Positions 31,046-43,344 of a DNA stretch of 64,000 nucleotides are shown piece by piece; positions within the stretch are counted from its first letter, which is position 1, and each line of letters opens with the position of its first letter. This stretch comes from Solea solea (lineage: Eukaryota > Chordata > Actinopteri > Pleuronectiformes > Soleidae). The notes beneath the pieces are model-generated. The model saw only the letters and a program-made list of their open reading frames with translations. It was not told the origin of the DNA and made no database searches. The stretch lies in contig NC_081141.1 of the NCBI RefSeq assembly GCF_958295425.1, positions 17,727,680 through 17,791,679 on the forward strand. Direction: 5' to 3'. The translations under genes and the position numbers were made by a program.

Positions 31046-34000
31046 CTAACAGTTGCATCCAGGCTGCTGAAGGGGCGGAGCAGTGTCTGTGAGTTTGGCA
31101 GTGGGGGCTCCCGTGGTGACAGCCGGATCAGTGTCCAAGCTCTCGGACATCTTGTCACAAATTAGGTCGACGAGACGTTCAAAGGTCTGCTTCACGTTGA
31201 CGTTGTCCTTGGCGCTCGTCTCGAAGAACTCAAAACCTTCGGAAGAGGGAGTGCGAGTCATGTAAGAACGTAGCAACATTACATCTTGGGAATAATGGTT
31301 TAAAAGAAATAGCAATGATGCCGCTGAATGTGTTAAAAAGAGGAATATGATCAGAAAAGACAAGAGGAGAGATGTTGCTCTTACCCAGCTGCTCTGCCAG
31401 CAGTCTGCCACTATCCACTGAGACCACTCTCTCCTCTTCCATGTCACACTTATTTCCAGCCAGCACCACCTGTGCGTTGTCCCACGAGTAGGTCTTTATC
31501 TGGGTTGACCTGCATGCGATCACAAACAAGTGAATACATCACAGCCACACGGACATGGACACTGATTATGAGACACAGTCAGACTTTGTTTTTGTGCCAC
31601 TTCTTTGTTGGACACGAGCCGCTGGAGACCGACATGAAAGATGGCAGAGGGAAGGACATGATGTGAAAGTTTGCTCGCCAAGTGGAGCGGTCATGAGCAC
31701 GGAGAAACATTATTGTGTAATATATGAGTCACCAATGTCAGCGGTGGAAAAGTGGGTCAACTGCCACTGTGTGATCATTTTGCTACCGCTCGGACGTTAG
31801 TTATCATTTATTATTTCGGAGCCATTTGTTACAAACAAGGACAGTGGCTTTCACATATATGACGACCTTTTGACCCAATCCTCATCTGGTGACTGCAGCC
31901 ACACTGCATAGTGATATGTTGTTACAGTGCTTTATATAACATAATATGAGTAATAGATTACTATCATCTCTCTCTCATGTTCCCTCTCCCAGAAACATGG
32001 CATCTGCTTCCTTCATCATTGTGGTTAAAAAAAAAGGTTGGGGACCCCCAACCATTATAGATGGTTCTTTGATATGCTAAAATCAGTATAAGGGCCCCCC
32101 GAGAATGACAAAATAGTCCCATTAGACTGCAACAAAATGCCACTACCTCACTGCCAAACACGTTATAATTTAAAAATTATATGAGGTTGATGCCTTCCCG
32201 TGTGTGCGTCGGTATTTATCCGAGTTCTCCGGTTTCCTCCCACAGTCCAAAAGCATGCAGATTAGGGGATTAGGCAAATTGGACACTCTAAATTGAACGT
32301 AGGTGTGAGTGTGAAAGAGAATGGTGGTTTAGTCTCTCCATGTTTTCCCTGCCATTGTGTACCCCGCTTTTTGGATGAGGTTTTTGCTTGGGACTATTGG
32401 GCTATTATAACATCCAACAATACAGAAGGTGAGTGCAGATGTTTGTTTGTTTGTTTTTGACATCCTAGAGAAAACCTCTTGCTTAAATATACTGAATGTT
32501 TCCGTAAGATAACAGGACAATTATGACAGCATGCCATAGGTCAGTGGTGTAACCTCCACAGCCTGCACTCAATATTTAGGGAACAAAATGATTGAGCAGT
32601 TTCTTGCAGTTTGGCTGAAAGTGGGTCAGTGCTCAGTGCCCATGTGCTGAGAACAGGTGGAAACAAGGCAGCAAGAAAGAGAGGAAGAAACAGAGAGAGA
32701 GAGAGAGAGTTGAAACAGCATGATGTTGGCACTGCTCTCGCTGTCCACTTCTGGCTTGTTACAATATTTGATCATGAGCAGATTTCCACTTATGTCACAT
32801 ATTACTAAGCTTCATAAGCATGGTGTTATGGATCTGTATTTACCAGTGGTAAATTTAAGGAAGTAGACCGTTGATAATTGTAGTTGTGGCAATAAATAAA
32901 TGACTTGTAAATCAATCAATTAGTTTCCTTTGTTAAATGTTTAACTCAGCGTCATATTTCCCCATTTAGTGTCTGTCACAGGCAGGAAGTGAACACGTCA
33001 CAGGCTTAATTCAGCTACAGTCAGGGAAGGAGCTGTTGCCATGGAAACCTCTTTTTTTCCCCTCCAACCTTGTCACAATGAACAAGGGAAAGAATGAAAG
33101 AAAGAGAGAATTTAAGGCTCTGGGTAAAGAGAGCCTCTCCGTGTCTGTTAAGTGATGTCACAGGTTACCTAATTTAAGATTGTTGCTGTCTCACTTGAAT
33201 TAAATCGTGAACAACACTCAGATGGCAGTATTCAGTCAAAGGTTTCCCTAAAAGAATAATAGCTCTTATCACAAAATTGCTTTGTGTTTTGTCTTTATAG
33301 TGATAGAAACTTAATTTCAGTACATAGCGGGTTTAAATGTGTGTACCATGGCAAGTTAGGTAACAGTACAGTCCAAAAATATCTCTCTCTATTAAGTCTG
33401 CCTGAGTCATATAATCATTTCCTTGAAGCACACAGAGAAAAATGATGATTCAGAAATCTTTCCTCTAAAAAATGCATATCCTGTGCCCCGTTCATTCCTT
33501 TGGCCTGGCAGTGGAAGACAAATGTGTCACAGCAGGGTGTAATTAAAAATGGGAAATTGCAGTTTTTCACCCCAGGACCTGTGGATGAAGCTCACCTACA
33601 AGGGCTTCAGCAAAGCTGTTGCCTTGTACTGTAACTGTTTGTTCTGTTGACAACATACGTGATTTTAATCTAGGATTAAGCATTTCTAACCCAGAAACCT
33701 CATTTCTGTAATTGAACACCGCCTACAAAGTCCTAGTTGTACATGAATGCATCATGGCTTATTACCAACATTTGGAATTGGCTCACGGTTGCTGCAGACG
33801 CTTGAGTGACCCCAGCCATGAACTTGACAAGTCGCCAATCGATCCTCGAGAATTACATATACAGCACACTATCTAACAAGCCTGTCAATCTAACGTTGGA
33901 CAGTGAGAGAGAGAGATGGACTCTTTCTGTTAGGATGAGACAGGAAAACAAACTGTGTGGACTTGCAATGTCAACTGACTGCATTTTAATGGAAACAAAC

Positions 34001-37000
34001 ACTCGGCTCTTTTGAAATGATCTCATGCTCTTACTCGAATGATCAATACAAAGGCCATACAGATGATTCCTTTATTCCGAACTGTCAAAAACGCGACTCA
34101 CCAGTCCTGCACGGCACCGAAGGACTCCTCATTGGTGATGTCGTACATTAGGATGAAGCCCATAGCTCCACGGTAGTAGGCAGTGGTGATGGTCCTGTAT
34201 CGCTCCTGGCCTGCTGTGTCCTACACACAGGTAACATGACTTAACATTATTGTTAGGCAGCTGACTGATATTTCAACAACAATGACATCGGTGGATGGCA
34301 AAGGCAGAGATGTACATTACTAATATGCAGCTGTTTATACATGCCAAGAGGTTCTTTGGATTTAAACCCAGGTTTGGGCTACTTGATGTAATCCCCGGAT
34401 GTAGCGTCTATGGTTGGCCACACCAAGTTAGAAAAATAACTGTGGGCTCATTTGTTGTGTTCATAACATTGGAATAATCTTTGCTTTACTGGTTTTATGT
34501 AATGTGTAATTATTTCCTCAGTACAATAATGGCTCGGCTTAGTGGTGCAGCATTTTTCAGAGCTCGTTTTATGACATGCGTTTCCTAGAAAAGGGGTTAA
34601 AAATAGCAGTGAAATGATTGAAACACTGGGATCCTGCTTGCCGTTCATGATAAGGCTGAACAAATTGCACAAAGGCAAAACAAGCAAGTGATTACACAGC
34701 ATTCAGGGGGAGAGGTACAGTGTCCACGGATCACCCTGGAAACAGGTGCTCGCTGCACTGCTACAAGATGTCAATGAAAATGCTAATGGATCCCAAGAAC
34801 ACACATTTTAAGCTTTTCTCTATCGAGTGTCTTCACATGGAAGGAAAAAAACAATGTATTAGGGCAGCTTATTGAGATTTAATGCTTAGATATGTAGATA
34901 TGTTGTTGTTGTTTTTGATTTCAAGGCATCACAGTGTAGTTATCTGTTCAAAATGTTTTTGAAGGCTTCTGTAACTCATGTTGGAGGACATGATACAGAG
35001 GAGTTTAACATTTTTAAATCATTGTCAAGAGTAAAATAAAATTGACTATATGAACCAGTAAATGAGACTGTCCCCCCCTTTCAAAATGTGCAGAATGGTT
35101 TGGTCCACATGACCACACCTGGCTAAAGCAGCTAATCAGCATGTTAGCTACAGCAGCTAATCAGCATGTCAGCTGGAAGAGGATAGTCTGTGGGGTTTTA
35201 GTCAAGAAAACAACATTATAGTTCCAGTAATTAAAAGCAAAGAAGGTGAGTGCAACAAACACACTTGTATATCTGTCAATGTTACCCAGCAAAGCTAAAT
35301 ATGCAACATATGGCTCTCACTTTCAGAAACAAGCCCAGAGACTTGAGCAGCCCATTCATTTGCTGACAACCTGAGTCAAGGTGAGCTTATTAAGCTTTTT
35401 AAGGTCCAAGTCTACAAGTAAAATAATCCACAATTGTTTGCTGTAAACTAACAATACATGTTTACTAGTAATGAATTCACTGTAAATTTGCAAAGTGCTA
35501 CCTGTGGTCATGTGCTTACCTCAATGCTGCTCATGTAAAAGCCTTCAAAATGCAAAAGTAGGCAAAGTCAACCCAGAACTGAGAAGGATGACTCCTATTT
35601 TAAGACCACTGTGATGAATGAAAATCATTAAAATATAATCTGTGGTTCCATTTTTAACTTTTGTGTTGTGAAACTATGTTAACATATCTCCCACAAAGGT
35701 GTTTGGAGAGAAATTGTACAGACGCAATTTTAAAGTAGTTTTTATCAGAAGGCTGATTAATATTAAATTAAAACTAGTTTTTATTTATTTAGCTTTTTAC
35801 ATTGTTGATATGAGCTTTTTCTCCGTTGGGTTAAACTAAGGTATTTATAGTATCGTCTTTGAGCTTGAAATATAAATGTTCTTTGTAATTGTTTGAATAC
35901 GGTGAGATTTTATACTGTGAAGGCAAAAGCTTTAATATGGTATATGTTGTTTTAGTAGGAACAATTGCTGAATGATTTGCAAGCTTCAGTTTAATATTGC
36001 TGCTGTTTGCATGTTTACAACTTGCATTTTTGATGTGAAAATGATTAAACGGTCAGCCCTAATCGCAACTGTGCCACAGGATGAGTACACATTCATGTGA
36101 AACACCATTTTTCTCTCTTTTGAGATGGTGAAAGTGGCCCACAGAGACTCTTCCTCCTGCTTGGCTCTTGTTAAACAGAAGGTTGACAGGCAGCACTGGA
36201 TTGTATTTGCTGCAGTGTTTTTTTTTTTTTGCTTTGTGCCACTGTGCACATGGCTTCAACAGTGTGCTTATTATAGCCAGAGGACAGCTCTGACCTTCAC
36301 TCCACAGACAGAACCCATATGAGACAGAGCTTGCAGTCTGCCAAGCTTCTACACACACACACACACCAAAGCTAGGACCTTTTGTCAGTCCACAATAGCA
36401 CTAAACAGCATGTGTGTTGGGATCCACCCATGAAGTAGCTTGGTGATGTGTATTAGCTGCTACTGTGTTCCCACCAGAGAGCACTTGGTCACTGTGTAGA
36501 GTTCAACTTCTTTATTAGGGCCCGAGCACTCACACAGTGGTGTGAGCACCTATTAGAATTCCTGGTATTCATTTTATTGATCCGCTTAACGTTGGTGAAA
36601 ATGGATAAAAAATTAGTGCGAAAATCAAAACTAACCCTTTCTTACAATAAGAGGAATATGTTAAAATGGCTCTGTAGCGCCCCCAAAGCCAGGAGGACAA
36701 AGCCAAAACTAAGTTGCAGCAAATTTCACAAAATTCAAGGCAACCATGGGAATTTTGGTGGATTTCGACCATTTGCCACCAAACAGGAAGTGCCCTGTAA
36801 CTTAACATACATCGGCCGATCTGCTCAAAAGCATGGCGACTGCAAGGGCCCGCACAATGCTTCATTTTATTTGTAGTGGTAATATAAACAGGTGATTCTG
36901 AAATAGATGTCATTTAAAGAGCCATAAAATAATCGCAATATCGTATCTAAGAGTAAGCTGTACAAAAATTCAACTCAAATTCAGCAACAGTAGTTCAAAA

Positions 37001-37025
37001 TATAATGAGCATCCACTCCAATAAG

Positions 37026-37061
<36 letters not shown>

Positions 37062-40000
37062 GAGAAGACATTTTGACATGTGTGGAAACAGGTACTGCAC
37101 ATAAGTTAAGTTGATTGATAAGAACATTTATCCAGAAACTGTGGAAGCTTAGAATATTTACATCTGTGCTATTCTTACCGTCGCCTGTCAAAATGTCTGC
37201 CACAAAAAAGTAGAATGTGGGTATCTACACTGCAGTATTTGTAGCTGCATCTGAAATAAGTGGATGTGACCTGAAGTACTCATTATGAACAGCTGAAAGA
37301 GTACAGATTCAGCTCAGTGCAGTATCTATGACTCATGTACAGGCAGAGTAGAACATGAATGCATCAACGATGCACATCAGTAATGGGATGGTAAATATTG
37401 TACAAAACCCTGTAGCTTAAAGAATCCTGAGCGATGCAAATATGTACGACGGTGTGTGAGCATCGTGTAGATATTTTTAACTGAAATTGTACCTTAGTTT
37501 AACATTTCAAAGTAGCATAACATTGGTTAACATACAGATAACAACAAAGAGTGTCACAGCTGTAACTAAGGCATACAAGATTGATTACAGGGTTTATGTA
37601 CAGTAAGTCCCCATTTAAACATTTGGGAAACGCTAACAGTGACATTATCAGCTAAGAGAAACAAGATAATGAATTTACAGTATGTTTCACTGATGCTTTG
37701 TACAAAATCATGAGGTATCGTTGTAGATCATCTGAATGATGGTTAAATCTTAGTCTTTTCTAGTATGAAATGTAAGCCTTGTGCATTTTATTGATTTTTC
37801 GCTATGCATCTGACAGTGACCTTTACATGTCATGGGTTTCCACTTCATCTCTGTTAAAAGGGAGTTGGACAGGAAAAAGAAATCTGAGTCCAGAGGACTG
37901 GAGCTTGTAGAAAAGCTTTGATTATAGTCCCACCCAGAAGTTAATCAAAATGGATAGGAAGTGAATGAAGAATAATTGAATTCATTCAGTAAATAAATAT
38001 TTACAAACGGTACTGTTTCATTTACTTTATCACAACATGAAACCAATGGTTCCTTAAGTTGCTTTTATCTCTGATATGAATGGTGTGACTGTCACTATGA
38101 CATTAGCCGATAGCCTTCACCTCAAACAGCCTGTAGCGTGAGCTCTGCCTGAGGCCAATTAAAAATGAGAGGTCAAATACCTTGACACTTTCTCTTTGAA
38201 TGGGCTTTGCTAATAATAAAAACACAGTCGGCCATTTGACCGTTCAAAACCCTTGTTTCCCCAACCTGCTGGAGCACTTCTGCTTTCTGCTAATGTGATT
38301 AGCAAACGGCAAGTGTCTGGGGATGACTACTGTGGCAAAAGATGGCCACTGTAACGAGAAAGATCAAAACCTGGAAGGCAGTGTTGGCATTTAGAGGAGC
38401 ACAAAAAAAGAGAATGGGGAGGAAAAAATCCATCCCCCTCTATCTCCGAGGTATTTCAAGACAATGTGCCTCAACAGCTCAGATGAATTGGTAATTAAAC
38501 AGCCTCAGATATTCCTCAGTTTCCCACACGTTGTGGGGAAGGTGTTGCTGCTCTCTTTTTCCCAGTGTGTGCCAAAGTAACACATACTTGTCTGCTGTCA
38601 GTTATGTTGAGACTTCCATCTGTCTGTGCTTTCATTGTAGAGTCTTAAATCTACGTGGAAAAACATGAGGGAGCCTTTGCCAAGGATTTCTATAATTAAG
38701 AAAGCTGATGACATGTAACATATTTTTAAGGTTGAGAAAGAAATCACACTTGTGTTTCCTGCTTGAGATTAAAATAGAAGAAAATTGTTAGGCTATTGAA
38801 TAAAGAAATAAATACTCTGCCCAGCCAAAGTAAGGTGACCTAATTGTGATATTTTGCTTTAAGTTATGAACTGGTTACTTTAGTTGTTCAGGTCGCAGTT
38901 CAGCAGCTTTATGTTCCCAAAGGAAATTAGGTCAGTTGACGATATAAATATACTGAATCTCCAGGTTTGTTTTTAAGGGAAAAACCTGCAGATTTGGTGA
39001 AACGTTGATACAACTGTGGCCTGGAATAAATGTGACATTGCATGGGACTATTTTTGCCTCATGCTACAAAAGCCAAAACACTAAGTCAAATTGCATTAAT
39101 GTACTGGTGACCCCACGTGTGCAGGATATTTTTATGCAGCCAAACACAGCTTTCAAGTCGAAACCTCTCACAATCTTTGAACTTTATTGATCAACTGAGA
39201 AAGATATGGGCAGGGGTCAAGCGAAGGTGGGCTCTGGTTTTAGATTGACAGCCCCTTTTTATAGACAGGAGTTGTTCATGCAGGAGCACAAAGATGGAAG
39301 AGCACAATAGTAACATGGGGGGGGGGCAGGGCATCACTGAAGAGCCGCTTCCCCATTAGAGCCTATAGGTAGGACAATAGAACACAGAGGTTTTCCAGAC
39401 ACTTAATCATGTTTCCAACATGCTAATGTTCACTATTTAACTGAAGGAGATGGAAATGTGTGCATAATTAGAACAGAGAAACTACAGCCTATGTTTCTGC
39501 TATAAATGATTGGCTTTATGCTAATGCTATATGGATTTACATTTTATTGTGGGTGAAATGGGCTGTTGTAGAGTTAAGAGTAAGAGATTGAGTTGTTACC
39601 AGTACACGACATAGCATCTTTGAATGCTATGTTCGTCCAATATTTCTTACCCAGATCTGTAGTTTGATCCTCTTGTCATTCTTGTACACGGTCTTCACTT
39701 TGAAGTCGATGCCCACTGTGCTGACAAAGGCCGAGGTGAAGGCGTCGTCAGCGTATCGGAACAGGAAAGACGTTTTACCCACGCTGCTGTTGCCGATGAT
39801 CAGCAACTTGAACATGTAGTCGAAGTTTTGGTCTCCTCCCTCCCCCTTCCCTTTCACATCCTGAGTAGCAGCCATCTGCAAAAAAAAAAAAGAGGATGAA
39901 TAGAATAGATGAAGTGCTTCACCTTGAGCTGAAAAATGTTTATTTTCAGGCATATTTGAAAAGAGAACCTATGTGATGAGCAAGTGCCAGGAATGTGTAC

Positions 40001-41561
40001 ACACTGTAGTACCAGCTTGATGTACAGGCCACAGATGAGAGGTGACAGAAGGCTGTGTCAGGAAACTCAGCTTGACCAACACAGCAAGCTGTTGTATTGA
40101 TGAGTATTAGATAACCAGGGATTTAAACAGCTGACTTGGTCTCATTTAAAGCCATTGCCTTTTGAAAGGGAATTTGATTATGAAACAAAAGTAATAGTGA
40201 TGGTATACCTATAGCATAATATGATGGGATTTGATGTCTTTATTTCCCGAGTGGAAGTATATTATGCAGGAGGAAAAACACGTCAAACCTCACTTTAATA
40301 TTGACATTTATTTATTCTTCCTTACATTTCTGACGGTTCTATTTAGGCTTTAGCAAGGAATAACCGGATCTATCTGCATCTATATTAAGAGTGTTACGCT
40401 AGAAAGGGCAAGGTAATGTTACACCTTAACAACGCGCATTCATTGAGTAATACAATGCAAGCTGTCGACACTCGGCGACCTAACGACGAGTGAAAGCGCA
40501 GGATAAGGAGGAGCACAGTCCTATTTTCTCCAAGGTGATTGTTTCTGACAAGGCTTCTGCGTTTATGAGGCAAACATTAGCTCTTCCTGTAGCTTCTGCA
40601 GTTATAAAAAAAAAATGCCGGACCTGCATTAGATTTCCGTCTGCTTCCGTGTATGAGAGCGAAAAAAAACCACACTCGCCACAGAGGCAGCGTCTGCAAG
40701 AACATCGCCAAAATATCAGTGTATTCCTGACACTAAATCACAATTCTTTTTAATCTAAATGTAATCTAAAAAAAAAAATAACACAATGTAGCTAATCTAG
40801 GAGCTGCATCTGGATTATATAAAACAAGAAAAATCTGGGCAGGAGGTTTTTTTTTGTTTTTTTTTTATCTATTGATGACAATTCTTGCACATAAACTACA
40901 TAAACGCGAGGAGGACGTTGTGTGGACAAACCTGTTTTGAAGGCCTCGGCTCTCTATCTGTATCTGCCCCTGATTCGCAGAGTATGGTTTTTATATTTGT
41001 CGTTGATCTTCGCCCTCTCTCTCTCACACACACACACGCACACACTCTCTCTCTCCCTCTCTCTCGCTCTCACTCTCTGTCTGTCTGTCTGTCTGCCTCT
41101 GTCTTTTGGAGCGCAGAGCAGTTTCAGCACCTGGGAGCTGTCCCCTCCTCCGCCTCTGATCTGGCACACGCCCCGGAGCTGACGACGATGAGCTCGCGTG
41201 AGAGAAGCACGAGCAACGGAGCAAGTGCGTCGTTGCGCGTGTGTCTCTGACGTTATTTGGGGGGGTCGATGTGAGGGTAAGAGTGGGGGTGTCAAGATGA
41301 ATGTGGGGGATTGTAGTCTTGCCGCTGAGGAGGAGAACGCCATCAAACGCGCAGATTCGACTACATTACTCGGCATGCAGCGCATCCCAGCTGTTAACAG
41401 CTGCTGTGCGCTCTTATCCAACCTTAAACATCACAGAGCAGGAAGCACTCTGAAGCCTTTGCTCCAGTGTCTATAGAACGCGTCATGGCTGCAGTCATAT
41501 GACTGTTTTTCCCTCTCCCCGTCTTCAGTAAAAATCATCTTACCTTCCCATACAAATCCAT
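31046..41561 (-). CDS. rab3c: Ras-related protein Rab3C (small GTPase)
   Basis: A synaptic/secretory-vesicle Rab acting in regulated exocytosis. Minus-strand coding exons: 39875-39651, 34220-34102, 31509-31385, 31236-31046, all GT-AG with continuous phase (219 residues from the ATG at 39875). A possible extra first coding exon at 41561-41544 adds MDLYGK in phase 0. The sequence shows the P-loop GNSSVGKTS, switch [36 protein letters not shown] (guanine specificity), the SAK motif in FFETSAKDN, and a CNC C-terminus for double geranylgeranylation. [17 protein letters not shown] and TDPAVT favour Rab3C over Rab3A/B/D. Its position next to pde4d and plk2 agrees with human RAB3C. Introns are large (about 5.4 kb and 2.6 kb). 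Subfamily certainty is lower than family certainty. Confidence 0.9.
32190..32376. repeat. Teleost dispersed repeat (non-LTR-type fragment)
   Basis: Contains CTCCGGTTTCCTCCCACAGT followed by CCAAAAGCATGCAGATTAGG, GACACTCTAAATTG, GTAGGTGTGAGTGTG and TGTACCCCGC. This string of motifs is recurrent in fish genomes. Fragmentary; class uncertain. Confidence 0.5.
36516..36868. repeat. Teleost 'GGGCCCGAGCAC' interspersed repeat
   Basis: It begins TTAGGGCCCGAGCAC and ends with GCATGGCGACTGCAAGGGCC followed by CG. Both edges carry AGGGCCCG-type motifs in opposite orientation. This repeat often contaminates fish gene predictions. It lies in a rab3c intron. Confidence 0.5.
37029..37060. repeat. Poly-T run (32 nt)
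   Basis: Homopolymer T in a rab3c intron (poly-A on the transcribed strand). No retrocopy sequence was recognised beside it. Confidence 0.95.
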
Positions 41562-41770
41562 TCAATCCACGGTGATATTTCGCCTGCGTTTTCCCCTGAG
41601 GTTGATAAACTTCGAGTAGAGCAGCTGCAGAAATATCTTCTTTTTTTTTTCCTTTTGTCAGGAAGCAAATATAATATCCCTCTCCGTATGCGTCACTCGT
41701 GTTCCGACCCTCCTGCCGTCTCCCCGCCCAGGCGACCAGCCGTTTGTTCGGCGGCAGTGTAAACAAAAGA
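41100..41770 (-). promoter_or_regulatory. Probable rab3c promoter / 5' region
   Basis: The region is richer in C, G and CpG than its surroundings and lies just around and upstream of the candidate rab3c first exon donor at 41543. A (CT)n/(CTGT)n tract lies at about 41015-41100. No TATA box is evident on the minus strand. Inference from position and composition only. Confidence 0.35.
41544..41561 (-). CDS. rab3c: Candidate rab3c first coding exon (MDLYGK)
   Basis: An ATG at 41561 is followed by six codons and a strong donor (AAG|GTAAG at 41543). The next acceptor sits directly before the ATG of the main exon at 39875, so the extension is in frame. Human RAB3C likewise has a short N-terminal extension (MRHEAPMQ) before the MASAQD start. 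The sequences themselves are not similar, so translation may instead begin at 39875. Confidence 0.4.
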
Positions 41771-41785
41771 GTGCCTGGTAATGAA

Positions 41786-41812
41786 TATTATTATTATTAT
41801 TATTATTATTAC
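41786..41812. repeat. (TAT)n microsatellite
   Basis: ATT/TAT triplets, about eight units, just upstream of the rab3c promoter region. Confidence 0.9.
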
Positions 41813-42039
41813 TGTGGGTCTTTCAGTATAGCAGCCACTGCAGAGGATTCATCTTTGCAATTATAATCTCGTCACTTAGGCAGATCAGACCCAAATTGTT
41901 AATGTAAAAATAAGTGTGACAAGGAAATAATGAAGATAAATGTGCATAACAAGATCAAAGGGTTTTTACAAGGTTGAAACAAGAAAATCATCGAAAGTAC
42001 ATACAAGACAACTTTTAATAAGACCATGCTACACTATAT

Positions 42040-42370
42040 CTGACTTTACAGTGAATTACTGTGTCCTAGATACTGTTGTGTCAGTTGTGTCCTTGTATAG
42101 TAAACTACTGCACTCAGAAGAATTTACTGTTCTGTATTCTATATAACATGTCGTATTGTGATTTTGCAGCATTCCCTGGCATAAATATGGTATTTTACTG
42201 TCACTTCACAGTGATTACAGTATGTCAGAAACTAAATTACAGTGATTTAGCAACATTTCCTTGTATAATACTGCATTTTACTGGAGTAACTTATTGTGAT
42301 TTAATAGTATTTTCCTGTATAAATACAGTATTTAACAATGTACATCAGTAGTTTCCTGTAGAATATAACA
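42040..42370. repeat. Degenerate tandem repeat, unit about 45-50 bp
   Basis: Repeated diverged units of the form TTACAGTGATTTAGCAxxATT followed by TCCTTGTATAATACTGxATTTTACTG. It lies between the rab3c promoter and the large inverted-repeat element. Confidence 0.45.
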
Positions 42371-42609
42371 TATATAATTACCACAGTTGAAGCCTGTGAA
42401 ATTATAATAGTGTAGTTTAGAAAAAGGCCTGACAAAGTCTGGTGACTATTTAGTGTTGATTTACAAAAGGCATTTGAGAAAAGGTAGTTTTTTCAAACCA
42501 AAGTGGTTTGAAAGATGTCACTGATCAAACTAATTTCATCCTTCAGGAAATGAGGGAGTCTGCTGCTGCTGCACAACTGTGATCTACAACTTGGATGTGA
42601 ATCCTGCGG

Positions 42610-42690
42610 ACATTTGATTGGCTGTGTGTGGAGTGTGAGGGCGGGGTTTGCTGAACGAGCTCTGCGCATGTGCAGCGCTGCTAAGTGAGT
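42610..42690 (+). promoter_or_regulatory. Candidate promoter / first exon (methyltransferase?)
   Basis: An ATTGG (inverted CCAAT) at 42617, GGGCGGGG near 42640 and TGCGCATGTGCA at 42663-42674 (one mismatch to the NRF-1 palindrome) precede a GTGAGT donor at 42685. NRF-1 sites are common in genes for mitochondrial proteins, so this may be the 5' end of the methyltransferase gene, now separated from its coding exons by the large element. Inference. Confidence 0.3.
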
Positions 42691-42774
42691 GACAAAGATC
42701 AGGTATGGTAGCACATTATCTCCGTGCATACAATGTTTTCTTCGTTGCCACTTAAAAGCTTTGACATCCACCTA

Positions 42775-43030
42775 GGTCCGTGTTCGTTTAAACCAATTAA
42801 CGAGAAAACGAAAAAAACGCTGTTTTTTCGTGTTTGTTGTCAAAATCAAAAAATGAGAAAACCAAATCAAATGAATGGCCCGATTTTGTTAGTTTTGACT
42901 ATTTATTGGCCTTTTTTTCCTTCTGAGGAACGAAGTGAAGGACAGGAAGTTATGTGACCCAAAAGTAAAAGCAAATACTTCAAAATAAAAGACAAGAGGA
43001 TAGTAGAGAAACAAATAATAGACAGAGTGA
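42775..43030 (+). repeat. Left terminal inverted repeat
   Basis: Arm of the large element, about 256 bp, pairing with 47481-47709 reversed. Differences are small indels, for example in the A/T-rich stretch at 42795-42840. Confidence 0.75.
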
Positions 43031-43045
43031 TGTTTACCCTCGCTA

Positions 43046-43059
43046 CCAGTAGGTGGCAG
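43046..43059 (+). promoter_or_regulatory. CTCF-like motif inside the large element
   Basis: CCAGTAGGTGGCAG matches CCASYAGRKGGCRS at all 14 positions. It lies just inside the left terminal repeat. Confidence 0.45.
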
Positions 43060-43344
43060 TATGTATTTTATCTGTATGTTTTTATCATTTCAGAGTCATG
43101 AAATCCGCTTGCGCATGTCAGTAGCGTACTTCCATCATGCCTTATGGGAGAAGGGTCTAACTGCAAACCCTCAGACCACTACACGACAACCCCCACACTA
43201 CACGACACGCCTTCTCAACTCTGATTGGGTCACAGAAGAGACTGCGTCTGAAACGTGATGACGTTTACGTTGGCGATGAAGAGAGAGAACCTCGAGTTTA
43301 AAAACAACGCAGAACAACACAACATAACGTGTTCTACTCGCACA

